Below, in pieces: positions 10,401 to 17,942 of a DNA stretch of 64,000 nt. The position numbers and the translations under genes are program-made. The stretch is from CAVPKN01 sp963832835 (GTDB lineage Bacteria > Chlamydiota > Chlamydiia > Chlamydiales > JAAKFR01). The notes beneath the pieces are model-generated. The model did not search any database. It saw nothing but the letters and a program-made list of their open reading frames with translations, and was not told where the DNA came from. Position 1 is the stretch's first letter, and the number at the start of each line of letters is the position of its first letter. The stretch is from the NCBI GenBank assembly GCA_963832835.1, contig CAWHVD010000001.1:930001-994000 (forward strand), given 5' to 3'.

Positions 10401-11726
10401 ATCAAGACCATTTTCTAGCAAAAACTGCAGGGTGAGAGGACACGGTCTTTTCAGCATCTCTTCGATCAGAACAGTATCTTTTTTAACTTCTTCTAAGAAA
10501 AGTTTGAGCACAGGGATTTGTTCGGAAAAGGCAGCACACTGCAAAGGTGTGGGTTTACCGCTATGAATCATGGTGGAATCTTGCCTGTGGAGCCAAGAGA
10601 CGATAGAAGCGTGACCTTGCATGGCGGCCATATGCATGGGAGTCCAGCCATCTTTTCTCTCTTTTTTAAGCACTGTAGAGTCTTGAGCTAAAAGCCATTT
10701 TAAAACAGGAAGCTGGCCACCTAAGATCGCTGCAAAGAAACAGTTTTCTCCTCGAGCATTCTCTTCTAAAAGGCGCTTTTTATCTTCTAAAATCCAACTC
10801 TTGACTTGGGGTAGATCTCCGGCTTGGCAGGAAGCATAAAGACCCTCAAACGTATAGTTGGGGCTCAAAGAGGGAAGAAGATCCACACCTACCTCTACGA
10901 TAAAGCTAGGAAGGGCTTGAGCCTTTTGGAATACGACAATCTCATGCCATGCAGGTGGCTGTTTGTGAACACAGGGGTAATAGACCATGCAATAAGGATT
11001 ATCCGGAAGAATAGAAGCGACGGGTACGAAGTGGGCATCGTAGTTATGAAAGGCGCCCTTACCCTCCAGCATCCGCATATCACTACATTTTTGGGGATAG
11101 GCTTTATCGCTGATAACAGGATAGGGCTCTCTCATCGAGACCCAGGAAAGAAGAAGAGCTCCCTTACTATACATCGAGGCGTATTGAGCACTCTCTGTAA
11201 AGTAGATCCCGCTTCCAAAATAGCCAATGTCGGTACTACCCGATCCATGACCGGAAAAATAAGTATGTTTGCCAAAGTAGGTAAAGCCGGATGCGCAAAT
11301 CGATTGGGATTTTGGCAAAGAGGTGCCATGCCAAAGAGGAAGAACTTTGGCATGATGGAGGATTTGCTCTTCCTGGTCTACCATCACTTGTAAGGGAGAA
11401 TATACAGAGGTGAGATCTTTCCAGTTCTCAACCACCTCTTTGCGTTCTGCAGATAGGGATGTGGGCACAAACTGTTTGGCCTCATGTTCTATATTGCTCA
11501 GGTGTGCTAAAAAGCCCATCTGCAAAGAGCTGTTATAAACATAGGTGATCTTGGTAATGCTAAAACCGGGAGGCTTGTCAGCCATAAATTGAGCTAAAAC
11601 AAATTGAGATGCAGGATCGGTAGGCAGAAGGACAGCGGCTTTAAGGCGAGGGTTCACTGCTTGTAGACGCGCGGAAACCTCAGGGCTCACACGCCATGGA
11701 CTGTGGGGGATATTCGATGGAATCAT
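7470..11726 (-). CDS. Multidomain effector candidate: PARP-type ADP-ribosyltransferase, ankyrin repeats, nucleotidyltransferase, TPRs
   Basis: 1418 residues. Domain order read from the protein: (a) residues about 125-285 resemble a PARP catalytic domain with the H-Y-E triad, His133 in LPLWHGTS, Tyr175 in YFGSGIYFTESAQYASMY and Glu262 in WHEIVVFQKAQALPSFIVEV; (b) residues about 290-635 hold ankyrin repeats (for example GWTPMHMAAMQGHASIVSWL, FGFTPLHWAAKHGHIASAQL); (c) a DUF294-like nucleotidyltransferase with GMGSMARNEMCPYSDLEF (Ser804, Asp815, Glu817); (d) a C-terminal tail of kinesin-light-chain TPRs. Parts c-d are paralogous to the protein at 3465-7283, so PARP plus ankyrin appears fused onto a shared module. 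Eukaryotic-type domains in a chlamydia suggest a secreted effector; no classical signal peptide is present, as expected for type III substrates. ADP-ribosylation activity is inference from the triad. Confidence 0.85.
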   Translation of the reverse strand: MIPSNIPHSPWRVSPEVSARLQAVNPRLKAAVLLPTDPASQFVLAQFMADKPPGFSITKITYVYNSSLQMGFLAHLSNIEHEAKQFVPTSLSAERKEVVENWKDLTSVYSPLQVMVDQEEQILHHAKVLPLWHGTSLPKSQSICASGFTYFGKHTYFSGHGSGSTDIGYFGSGIYFTESAQYASMYSKGALLLSWVSMREPYPVISDKAYPQKCSDMRMLEGKGAFHNYDAHFVPVASILPDNPYCMVYYPCVHKQPPAWHEIVVFQKAQALPSFIVEVGVDLLPSLSPNYTFEGLYASCQAGDLPQVKSWILEDKKRLLEENARGENCFFAAILGGQLPVLKWLLAQDSTVLKKERKDGWTPMHMAAMQGHASIVSWLHRQDSTMIHSGKPTPLQCAAFSEQIPVLKLFLEEVKKDTVLIEEMLKRPCPLTLQFLLENGLDPDQANRFKQTLLHLAAQAGQVEHIELLLDTGAKINAQDLSKKTPLYLAVAQGHISAVKCLLANQADPSIVGIEGDTLLHVAAFYGYTPIVAMLLKCPLLHCADEDGKQPIHKAVWGHEKPDVVELLLRAGADPNASNAFGFTPLHWAAKHGHIASAQLLLQKGALPDIANQKLDLPFDLAVRWGQDAFVQFFLGVKPKEPDQLPKDVEGYYCAQLLQAKKESNYQEQIFYLEKLSDLYIQKKQWAQAAKILNGAFAIFEKNGDNPLLKQYLLAKLERIEALFLDSRGLKVPHHHKGSVLNYREWLKNVRALYFKEFEEKNPIEGILPYLTASYKKLLGSLILDAQGLIGDAPVQWACVGMGSMARNEMCPYSDLEFAFLIGKKSEENLGYFRTLAELVELKIINLGETFFPLFGTLFEEKSPKASPTPAGFSMDSGGNTPLGKPGFYELIDTPEGLAQYQSIHWMEADIIVTNALSSVCYVAGDKRLFVSYNQAKQGLHNTTDGFFSFTGTPLRETLALELLEGHVHEFKPDLTKSKQETNAFGIKKELYRPFQSMLGSLALFCGLPVCSTFEMIQQLLKKGLLCPEGAKNLTQALSQLLSLRFEAHIFYQSEGEFLLHIKQGQPQDPRDLYLDEKRLASLHEIYKVLIPFHTCAEQFLRTKNPKSFSTSPFYDKSPQVQGAAFEENRQYGKAQEAHQQAVSLNPNDLNAQLQLGSIEKKMAQYQEALKHNLKALALAQEKHGENHPVVATSYNQIGSLYWNLGENGKALEFLQKALKIQMQVLGENHPDVTTSYNDIGTAYANLGELTQALEFYQKALKIRLQVLGENHPSVATSYNNIGLVYANLGELTQALEFYQKCLKIKLQVLGENHPSVATSYNNIGGVYRNLGENGKAVEFLHKALKIWILAYGKSHPNIENALQWLILCASKASPSQVKALEEVAGLCTKVLGNQHPQTQELVQLIAGKIRETQSPKQ

Positions 11727-11855
11727 ATGTACCTCAAGGAGTTGCCAAGTACTTTAATGAACCTCTACTAAAATGGCGAGAGAAATGGGATATCTAGATT
11801 TTTTGAGTCATCTCTGTTATCCTTTGGCTGAGAAAAAGATTATGAGCTAAGGGTT

Positions 11856-12389
11856 ATGTCACAAATAAGTCCCCGAGTGGATATTGCGTTTAAGAAAATA
11901 TTTGGCGTGGAAGAAAATAAAGACCTATTGATCTCTCTTATTAATGCTATTGTAGCGCAAGAGGATCAGGTCGAGGAAGTGACTCTTCTCAATCCCTACA
12001 ACCCCAAAAGCTTCAAGGATGACAAAAGCTCTATTTTGGATATTAAGGCAAAAGGGACTAGTGGTAAAAGATTCAATATCGAAATCCAGATCAGTAAAAA
12101 AGCGCTGAATGTACTCGATGTCATGAGCTTCGGTGATGAGGAAAGGGAAGCCTATGAAGGGCATCTCAAGTGGCTTAGAATAGAGGCTAACACCCTTAAA
12201 AAATACGAAACCAAAGGTTTTTCTGAAGGGTGGGACAAAGGGATAGCTAAGGGTAAGGCTGAAGGGATAGCCGAAGGTGCTAAACATGCTGCTGCCCAAA
12301 TAGCTCAAAACGTGTTATCCCAAGGTATGAATATCCAACAAGTCCAGGCAATTACCGGCCTATCTATTCAAGAGATTGGGTCTCTCTGA
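11856..12389 (+). CDS. Rpn-like PD-(D/E)XK nuclease family protein with internal deletion
   Basis: 177 residues. It begins MSQISPRVDIAFKKIFGVEE, and its N-terminal half (KDLLISLINAIV, SSILDIKAKGTSGKRFNIEI) matches the recombination-promoting nuclease/transposase-associated PDDEXK_2 family. After FNIEIQISKKALNVLDVMSF it jumps to FGDEEREAYEGHLKWLRIEA and a tail with repeated KGxAEGIAEG, the usual C-terminus. Family members are usually near 280-300 residues, so about 100 central residues are missing and the protein is probably inactive or reduced. It is divergent from the PARP effector gene (130-bp shared upstream region). Treat as a decaying mobile-type gene. Confidence 0.7.
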   Translation: MSQISPRVDIAFKKIFGVEENKDLLISLINAIVAQEDQVEEVTLLNPYNPKSFKDDKSSILDIKAKGTSGKRFNIEIQISKKALNVLDVMSFGDEEREAYEGHLKWLRIEANTLKKYETKGFSEGWDKGIAKGKAEGIAEGAKHAAAQIAQNVLSQGMNIQQVQAITGLSIQEIGSL

Positions 12390-12548
12390 TTTTTTCTGGC
12401 GAGGGAATTGCAAAAAAACCCTTCAAGTCGCGACCAGCCATGCTGTGTGGAACTACAGCCTTAAAGATTGTTTTGTCTCTGAGAGAGATGTACTCACCGT
12501 CACACTCACCTTATGGTTGTTCTCACAGATTGATAACTTGTGCAGTAA

Positions 12549-12820
12549 TACCATTTCCAGAAAATAAAGCCATGAAGTGGCACTGGGTAACATGACAGAT
12601 TTGGATGATCGTTTCGAAGCCTATGTTTTTGCACCTAAGCGAGAAAGGATCGTTGAAGAACCCGGCCCTGAAGGGCTTCGGGATTCTGCACCATTAAGGC
12701 CGAGGAATGAGTAGAAAGCTTGCTTAACCCGCCCCTAAAGGAGCAGGATTGCCGCAATGTAGGTTCAAAAATGACGTGTTATACAGTGTCAATTTGTGAC
12801 TTTATTTTCTGGAAATGGTA
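12549..12820. repeat. Palindromic element F1, copy with a 110-bp internal insertion
   Basis: Ends TACCATTTCCAGAAAATAAA and reverse complement, flanked by TAA on both sides (12546-12548, 12821-12823). The 161-bp family length is expanded to 272 bp by an insert at about 12655-12764. It lies between the convergent Rpn-like gene and the FAD oxidoreductase gene. Confidence 0.88.
12655..12764. mobile_element. Small insert inside F1, possible IS200/IS605-type remnant
   Basis: About 110 bp that interrupts the F1 consensus between GATCGTT and CAAAAATG. On the minus strand its end reads GAATCCCGAAGCCCTTCAGG then GCCGGGTTCTTC, a subterminal hairpin like those at the ends of IS200/IS605 elements. No open reading frame. 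GTT occurs at both junctions. The family assignment is inference from the hairpin only. Confidence 0.4.
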
Positions 12821-12929
12821 TAAGTTCGCGATAGGGAGCTTTTGCAAATCTAGCCATATCATCCTGCCCCCGACGCGGAGTGACGGTAATTTTGCATATT
12901 TTATTTATAACTGATAATCGGCGTGTTAC

Positions 12930-14318
12930 CTATTTTGTTCCTCTATTCGAGATTTTCTGATGGAGGGAGGGAAAAGCGGTTGCAGCATGAAATTTTTTTC
13001 TGATCGTTTCGTAGAGATTGCCATGATAGAGAGTGGAAAAAGTGACTTCATCGTAATAGGTAAAGCTATAGAGCATCTTCCGCCCACCGCAGGAGGCTAG
13101 CTCTTGTTCGAGCTGAGCGGTGAGCGTAGCGGGGTCTGCGTTTTGCGCAATTCCGTATAGGCCGATATTGATAAAATTTTCTCTGCCATAATGGGGGGAA
13201 AGGAACTGGGGAGTACGGGTCCCTTTAATCGGACAAAGCCAAATGGGGAAAATGGAGGTTGCTTTTATGAAACGGTCTAGGAGGGCGGGTGTCTGAGAAA
13301 TGGGGGTGTAAAAATCATGGATGAAGAAGATCTTTTCAGAGATGTGATTAGGCACTCGATGCCAGATGCGGTAGAGTTTCTTGCTGGAAAAAGTCCAACC
13401 GAACAAAAGACGCAGGATTAGGCTGGGTGTAAGGGGATAAGGGCGAGGTTGTGGAATTCCCCAGCGGAGGAGTAGGCGCGTAAGAGTTGGGAAAGAAAGT
13501 ACATACCTACCGATCCAAAAAGCACCCCTATCGTGTCTAAACAAATATTCTTCTAGCCGCATGTATTCTTCATGCGGGTGCTCTTGGACATGCTGTGCAA
13601 ACCAGGTAGACCAAGAAAATTTTTGCTTGTACAGGTGACCGGGTGCTTCATCTGCCATATCAGCTTGCACCACGACTGTTTCAGAAGGGCTATAGACAAT
13701 GCCTTCGGTAAAATCAGATGAGGAAGGGGTCGTTAGCTCCTGGAGAGCTTCTGTTGCATGAGCATACCAGCGGTACTTAAGGTGTACGTAGAGTTTTGCA
13801 GGGATAAGCCTGAGCTTGATGGCGGTCAGGATACCCAATGTGCCGTAGGAGCCCGAAAGGGCATAAAACAGATCACTATTTTCTTGAGTAGAGGCTAGCA
13901 CTTTTTCGCCGTTTCCTAAAACGACTTCATATTCCAAACAATTGTCGCTGACCTGTCCGTATTTGTGAGAGCTGCTTTCCAAGGCTGCCCCCATCACGGC
14001 TCCACCTACGGTAATGTTGGGGAACTCGGGTACCACGGGGGGAACCAGGTTATGTTTAAGAGTAAAGTGGCACAGCTTACCAAAAGTAACTCTGGGTTCA
14101 ACAGTAATCCATCCCTCTTGGGGATTGAAATCTAAACAGGCCGTGAAGGATGAGAGGTCTAAGCAAGCTTTTTCTTTTTTGTACTCTCCGTTGCGCAAGG
14201 TATTGGAACAAGCATTGGGACGCAGTGAAAAAGCAGTCCCTATTTTTTTCAAAGTGCTTTGGAGCACTTGCACTTCTGATAAATGAATGTTTATGTCTTT
14301 ACTTTTCACTACTTGCAC
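12930..14318 (-). CDS. FAD-binding oxidoreductase, DHCR24/DWARF1 (delta-24 sterol reductase)-like
   Basis: 462 residues from a GTG start. The N-terminal half is a FAD-binding (PCMH/FAD_binding_4) domain: EGWITVEPRVTFGKLCHF, VPEFPNITVGGAVMGAALES, then HKYGQVSDNCLEYEVVLGNG and LSGSYGTLGILTAIKLRLIP. Order and C-terminal features (long basic, Trp/Tyr-rich part with a FFIHDFYTP segment) look like DHCR24-type proteins, which reduce the side-chain double bond of sterols in eukaryotes. In an intracellular bacterium this could act on host sterols; a sugar or alcohol oxidase of the same fold cannot be excluded. No neighbour supports a pathway. Confidence 0.7.
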   Translation of the reverse strand: MQVVKSKDINIHLSEVQVLQSTLKKIGTAFSLRPNACSNTLRNGEYKKEKACLDLSSFTACLDFNPQEGWITVEPRVTFGKLCHFTLKHNLVPPVVPEFPNITVGGAVMGAALESSSHKYGQVSDNCLEYEVVLGNGEKVLASTQENSDLFYALSGSYGTLGILTAIKLRLIPAKLYVHLKYRWYAHATEALQELTTPSSSDFTEGIVYSPSETVVVQADMADEAPGHLYKQKFSWSTWFAQHVQEHPHEEYMRLEEYLFRHDRGAFWIGRYVLSFPTLTRLLLRWGIPQPRPYPLTPSLILRLLFGWTFSSKKLYRIWHRVPNHISEKIFFIHDFYTPISQTPALLDRFIKATSIFPIWLCPIKGTRTPQFLSPHYGRENFINIGLYGIAQNADPATLTAQLEQELASCGGRKMLYSFTYYDEVTFSTLYHGNLYETIRKKFHAATAFPSLHQKISNRGTK

Positions 14319-14370
14319 AATATCACCGCTCTACCTGGAAGTAAAGTAACTGTTCGGGTACATTACATGA

Positions 14371-14471
14371 TCCTAGATTCGGCAGTTCGAGTCTTACTGT
14401 GGTAACTATCCACTCCCTTCTTGGCTAAGTGTGGCCCTCCGTTGACACTCTGGCTGCTCAAGAATAGTTAC
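14371..14471 (-). repeat. Remnants of repeat families F3 and F4 upstream of glmM
   Basis: 14371 onward reads TCCTAGATTCGGCAGTTCGA, a variant of the F3 end. It is followed by a truncated F4 copy (about 14397-14471) whose minus strand reads GTAACTATTCTTGAGCAGCC and later GGGAGTGGATAGTTACCACA. This fills most of the 206-bp gap before glmM; the glmM promoter must lie in the last 50 bp or within the repeat. Confidence 0.6.
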
Positions 14472-14524
14472 GAAGTAAAATCATAAGTTGGGTATTGTAA
14501 CGCCAATATTAAGTAAGGGTAATT

Positions 14525-15892
14525 GTGGCAAAATTCAAGCTATTTGGAACAGATGGTGTAAGGGGGCGTGCGAATCATTTCCCCATGACGGTGGAAGTGG
14601 CTATGCTTCTTGGCAAGGCTGTTGCGAAAATGCTACGCAGAAACCCGGGTAAGCATCGTGTAGTGATCGGAAAAGATACCCGTCTTTCGTGTTATATGTT
14701 CGAAAATGCATTGGTAGCTGGATTGAACTCGATGGGAGTAGATACCCTGATGGTGGGTCCCCTGCCAACACCTGGGGTTGCTTTTATTACAAGAGCATAT
14801 CGGGCAGATGCAGGGATCGTGATCTCAGCTTCTCATAACCCCTATTATGACAATGGAATTAAAATCTTCTCGGCAGATGGCTTCAAATTACCCGACACTG
14901 TCGAAGAAGAGATGGAAGCCATGATCCTCAATAAGGATTTTGATGATATCCCTGCGGATGATGATGTGGGCAGGAACAAAAGGATTGCCGATGCGGATGG
15001 CCGATATATTGAGTATGTCAAAGCCACTTTCCCAAAAGGAAAAAACTTAAAAGGTTTGCGGATTTTTCTGGACTGTGCGAATGGTGCAGCGCATCGGGTA
15101 GCTCCTCTGGCATTCTGGGAGCTTGATGCTGAGGTGTTCGTGACAGGTAATGAACCCAATGGAACCAATATTAATCGGGACTGTGGCTCTCTCCACCCTT
15201 CGGTGATTCAAAAAGGAGTCATTGAGCATAAAGCCCATATCGGGATTGCTCTTGACGGCGATGGAGATCGGGTGATCATGGTGGATGAAAAAGGGCATCT
15301 GATTGATGGGGATACGATGCTAGCTATTTGCGCTCATGAGATGAAACGACGCGACATGCTCAAAAATGACCGAGTCGTTGCCACGATTATGACCAACTTC
15401 GGTGTGGTGAAGTATTTAGAGTCTTTGGGAATTGAGGTCTTCTTATCTAAAGTGGGTGACCGGTATGTGATCCATGACATGCTGACCCACAAAGCATTTT
15501 TAGGTGGTGAACAAAGTGGCCATTTGATTTTTCTTGATCACAATACCACGGGCGATGGCATCGTTTCTGCTATGCAGATGCTACGCATCATGATTGAAAG
15601 TGAGTCGACACTATCTGATTTGGCAAGCTGCGTGAAAAAATTCCCACAAACCTTATTGAATGTCCCGGTTAGGAAAAAAACGCCGCTACCTCAACTCAAA
15701 GGGGTACTCAAAGCCATTGAAGAAGCAGAAGCCCAGCTCGGAGACCAAGGTAGAGTCATTGTACGCTTTTCTGGTACGGAACATCTTTGCAGAGTTATGG
15801 TTGAGGGGCCTAAAAAGCACCAGGTCGATCAGCTGGCAATCACGCTTGCCCAAGTAGTAGATAAAGAAATCGGGATTAAAAAGAAGCAATAG
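14525..15892 (+). CDS. glmM: Phosphoglucosamine mutase
   Basis: 455 residues from a GTG start. Begins MAKFKLFGTDGVRGRAN; the phosphoserine loop VISASHNPYYDNGIK has the catalytic Ser at 103; the metal loop ALDGDGDRVIMVDEKG and the C-terminal phosphate loop VRFSGTEHLCRVMVEG are intact. Converts glucosamine-6-phosphate to glucosamine-1-phosphate for UDP-GlcNAc, feeding LPS and peptidoglycan precursors. The next gene glmS starts 2 bp after its stop, so one operon supplies two consecutive steps. Same pairing as I recall in Chlamydia. Confidence 0.96.
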   Translation: MAKFKLFGTDGVRGRANHFPMTVEVAMLLGKAVAKMLRRNPGKHRVVIGKDTRLSCYMFENALVAGLNSMGVDTLMVGPLPTPGVAFITRAYRADAGIVISASHNPYYDNGIKIFSADGFKLPDTVEEEMEAMILNKDFDDIPADDDVGRNKRIADADGRYIEYVKATFPKGKNLKGLRIFLDCANGAAHRVAPLAFWELDAEVFVTGNEPNGTNINRDCGSLHPSVIQKGVIEHKAHIGIALDGDGDRVIMVDEKGHLIDGDTMLAICAHEMKRRDMLKNDRVVATIMTNFGVVKYLESLGIEVFLSKVGDRYVIHDMLTHKAFLGGEQSGHLIFLDHNTTGDGIVSAMQMLRIMIESESTLSDLASCVKKFPQTLLNVPVRKKTPLPQLKGVLKAIEEAEAQLGDQGRVIVRFSGTEHLCRVMVEGPKKHQVDQLAITLAQVVDKEIGIKKKQ

Positions 15893-15894
15893 TT

Positions 15895-17721
15895 ATGTGT
15901 GGAATATTTGGATATTTAGGGCCCAGACAAGCTGTGAAGCTTGTACTGGAAGGATTGCATAAACTCGAATACCGTGGATATGATTCGGCGGGCGTAGCGG
16001 CCATTGTCGATGGTAAACTGGTTGTTGATAAAGAAGTGGGCAAGGTCGAGTGCTTAGAAAGGGTTGTTGCTCAAAAAGATTGGGACACCCACGTTGCAAT
16101 TGCCCATACCCGTTGGGCAACGCATGGAAAGCCCACACAAATCAATGCCCACCCCCATTTTGATCAGGATATGAAGTGCGCTGTCGTGCACAACGGCATT
16201 ATCGAAAATCATGAGGCACTTCGTAATCTTTTGCAAAAAAGAGGAATTGAATTCCGTTCTGAAACAGATACAGAGGTGATTTCCCAGCTAATTGGCTATC
16301 TTTACAAGGGCAATTTTTTGCGCGCTGTCCAAAGAGCTCTTCCACTTCTCCAGGGAGCTTTTGCGATTGCTGTGATCCATGAAGACCATCCCGAAGAGAT
16401 TGTATGTGCAGCCAAAGAGAGTCCACTCACGATCGGCATTGGTCAGGGCGAGATGTTCATCTCCTCAGACTCGAGTGCCTTCTTGAAATACACCAAGCGG
16501 GTGATTTACCTCCATAATTCTGAGGTTGCCCATGTTACAGAACACTCTGTCGAAGCCTATGACGCCCATTTAGCACCCATCTCGAAAGAAAGCGAAGATT
16601 TGGATCTCGATGCTGAAGAAACCACTAAGGGCAGTTTCCAACATTACATGCTTAAAGAGATCTTTGAGCAGCCCCAGAGCATCCAAAATGCCCTCTTATC
16701 CCGTTTCAGCGAGCAATATGGCACAGCCATCTTAGATGGCCTGCATTTTTCCGATGAAGAGATGCTCAAAATCCAAAGAATTATCATTCTCGCATGCGGA
16801 ACCTCACTCCATGCAGGCCTCATTGCTGCCTACATGTTTGAAGAAAGGGCGCGCATTCCCGTCGAGGTTGAAATCTCCTCAGAATTTCGCTATAAAAACC
16901 CCATTGTACTTGACAATACCTTAGCCATTGCCATTAGCCAATCGGGAGAGACTGCCGATACCTTAGCAGCCATGCGTGAGCTGCGAGAAAAAGGTGCCAA
17001 AATCCTAGGAATCTGCAATGTGCAGGGCTCAACACTTGCCCGAGAAGCTGATAGTTGTCTCTTTTTGAGAGCTGGGCCCGAGGTGGGTGTGGCCGCATCG
17101 AAGACTTTTACTAGCCAACTGGTCGTTCTTGCACTCTTGACTCTTCGCTTTGCCCGGATGCACCAGATGAGCCAGCAGGAAGGAAGGATTTTCATTGAAG
17201 CATTAGTCCAGCTTCCCACACAGGTCCACACAGTTTTGGAACTGGATTCCAAGATCCAGGAAATAGCGCGCAAATACGCGCACTACGACAACTTCTTTTT
17301 CCTTGGCCGCAGGTTTATGTATCCCACAGCCCTTGAAGGAGCCCTAAAACTCAAAGAGATTGCCTATATCAATGCCAATGGCTACCCAGCAGGCGAGATG
17401 AAGCATGGTCCCATTGCGCTTATCAACGAACGCTGCCCTACAGTTGCCTTCTGCTGTGACTCGGTAACCTCCGGCAAGACATTGAGCAACCTGATGGAGA
17501 TCAAAGCGCGCAGCGGCCCTATCCTGGCCATTGCCTTCGAAGGAATGCCCGGCATCGAAGACGTTGCCGATGACGTCATTTGGGTACCCCAGACTACTGA
17601 TGAGCTTGCTCCTGTCCTCTCCACGGTTGTGGGCCAGCTCCTTTCTTACCACATCGCCTCACTGCGTGGCGCCGAGATCGACCAACCCCGCAACCTCGCC
17701 AAATCCGTCACTGTCGAATAA
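15895..17721 (+). CDS. glmS: Glutamine-fructose-6-phosphate aminotransferase (isomerizing)
   Basis: 608 residues. The N-terminal glutamine amidotransferase domain starts MCGIFGYLGP with catalytic Cys2, then YRGYDSAGVA and HTRWATHGKP. Two SIS isomerase domains follow (ILACGTSLHAG; ISQSGETADTLAAMRELREK; KLKEIAYINANGYPAGEMKH), ending in the conserved LAKSVTVE. Makes glucosamine-6-phosphate from fructose-6-phosphate and glutamine. Its TAA stop (17719-17721) is exactly the left copy of the target duplication of an F1 element, so the element begins at the very next base. Confidence 0.97.
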   Translation: MCGIFGYLGPRQAVKLVLEGLHKLEYRGYDSAGVAAIVDGKLVVDKEVGKVECLERVVAQKDWDTHVAIAHTRWATHGKPTQINAHPHFDQDMKCAVVHNGIIENHEALRNLLQKRGIEFRSETDTEVISQLIGYLYKGNFLRAVQRALPLLQGAFAIAVIHEDHPEEIVCAAKESPLTIGIGQGEMFISSDSSAFLKYTKRVIYLHNSEVAHVTEHSVEAYDAHLAPISKESEDLDLDAEETTKGSFQHYMLKEIFEQPQSIQNALLSRFSEQYGTAILDGLHFSDEEMLKIQRIIILACGTSLHAGLIAAYMFEERARIPVEVEISSEFRYKNPIVLDNTLAIAISQSGETADTLAAMRELREKGAKILGICNVQGSTLAREADSCLFLRAGPEVGVAASKTFTSQLVVLALLTLRFARMHQMSQQEGRIFIEALVQLPTQVHTVLELDSKIQEIARKYAHYDNFFFLGRRFMYPTALEGALKLKEIAYINANGYPAGEMKHGPIALINERCPTVAFCCDSVTSGKTLSNLMEIKARSGPILAIAFEGMPGIEDVADDVIWVPQTTDELAPVLSTVVGQLLSYHIASLRGAEIDQPRNLAKSVTVE

Positions 17722-17882
17722 TACCATTTCCAGAAAATAAGGCCATGAAGTGGTACTGGGTAACATGACAGATTTGGATGATCGTTTCGAAGCCTATGTT
17801 TTTGCACATAAGCGAGAAAGGATCGTTCAAAAATGGCGTGTTACCCAGTACCACTTCATGGCCTTATTTTCTGGAAATGGTA
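17722..17882. repeat. Palindromic element F1 abutting the glmS stop codon
   Basis: 161 bp. Outer arms are nearly perfectly complementary for at least 44 bp (TACCATTTCCAGAAAATAAG inward). Left flank TAA is the glmS stop codon; right flank TAA at 17883-17885. It lies between glmS and the convergent ACR3 gene. A transcript would form a long hairpin, so it could act as a terminator in both directions, although no T-tract follows. Confidence 0.93.
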
Positions 17883-17942
17883 TAACCCATTCCGTGTGCT
17901 CTATGTTCTCTGACTACTATTCAACACAGAGTTCGTTTAATG

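Noticed and set aside
17743..17880. F1 elements as structured RNA, tRNA-like gene or riboswitch
   Set aside because: Identical copies in opposite contexts with a 3-bp flanking duplication and nested insertions show a mobile DNA element; no cloverleaf or conserved loop features.
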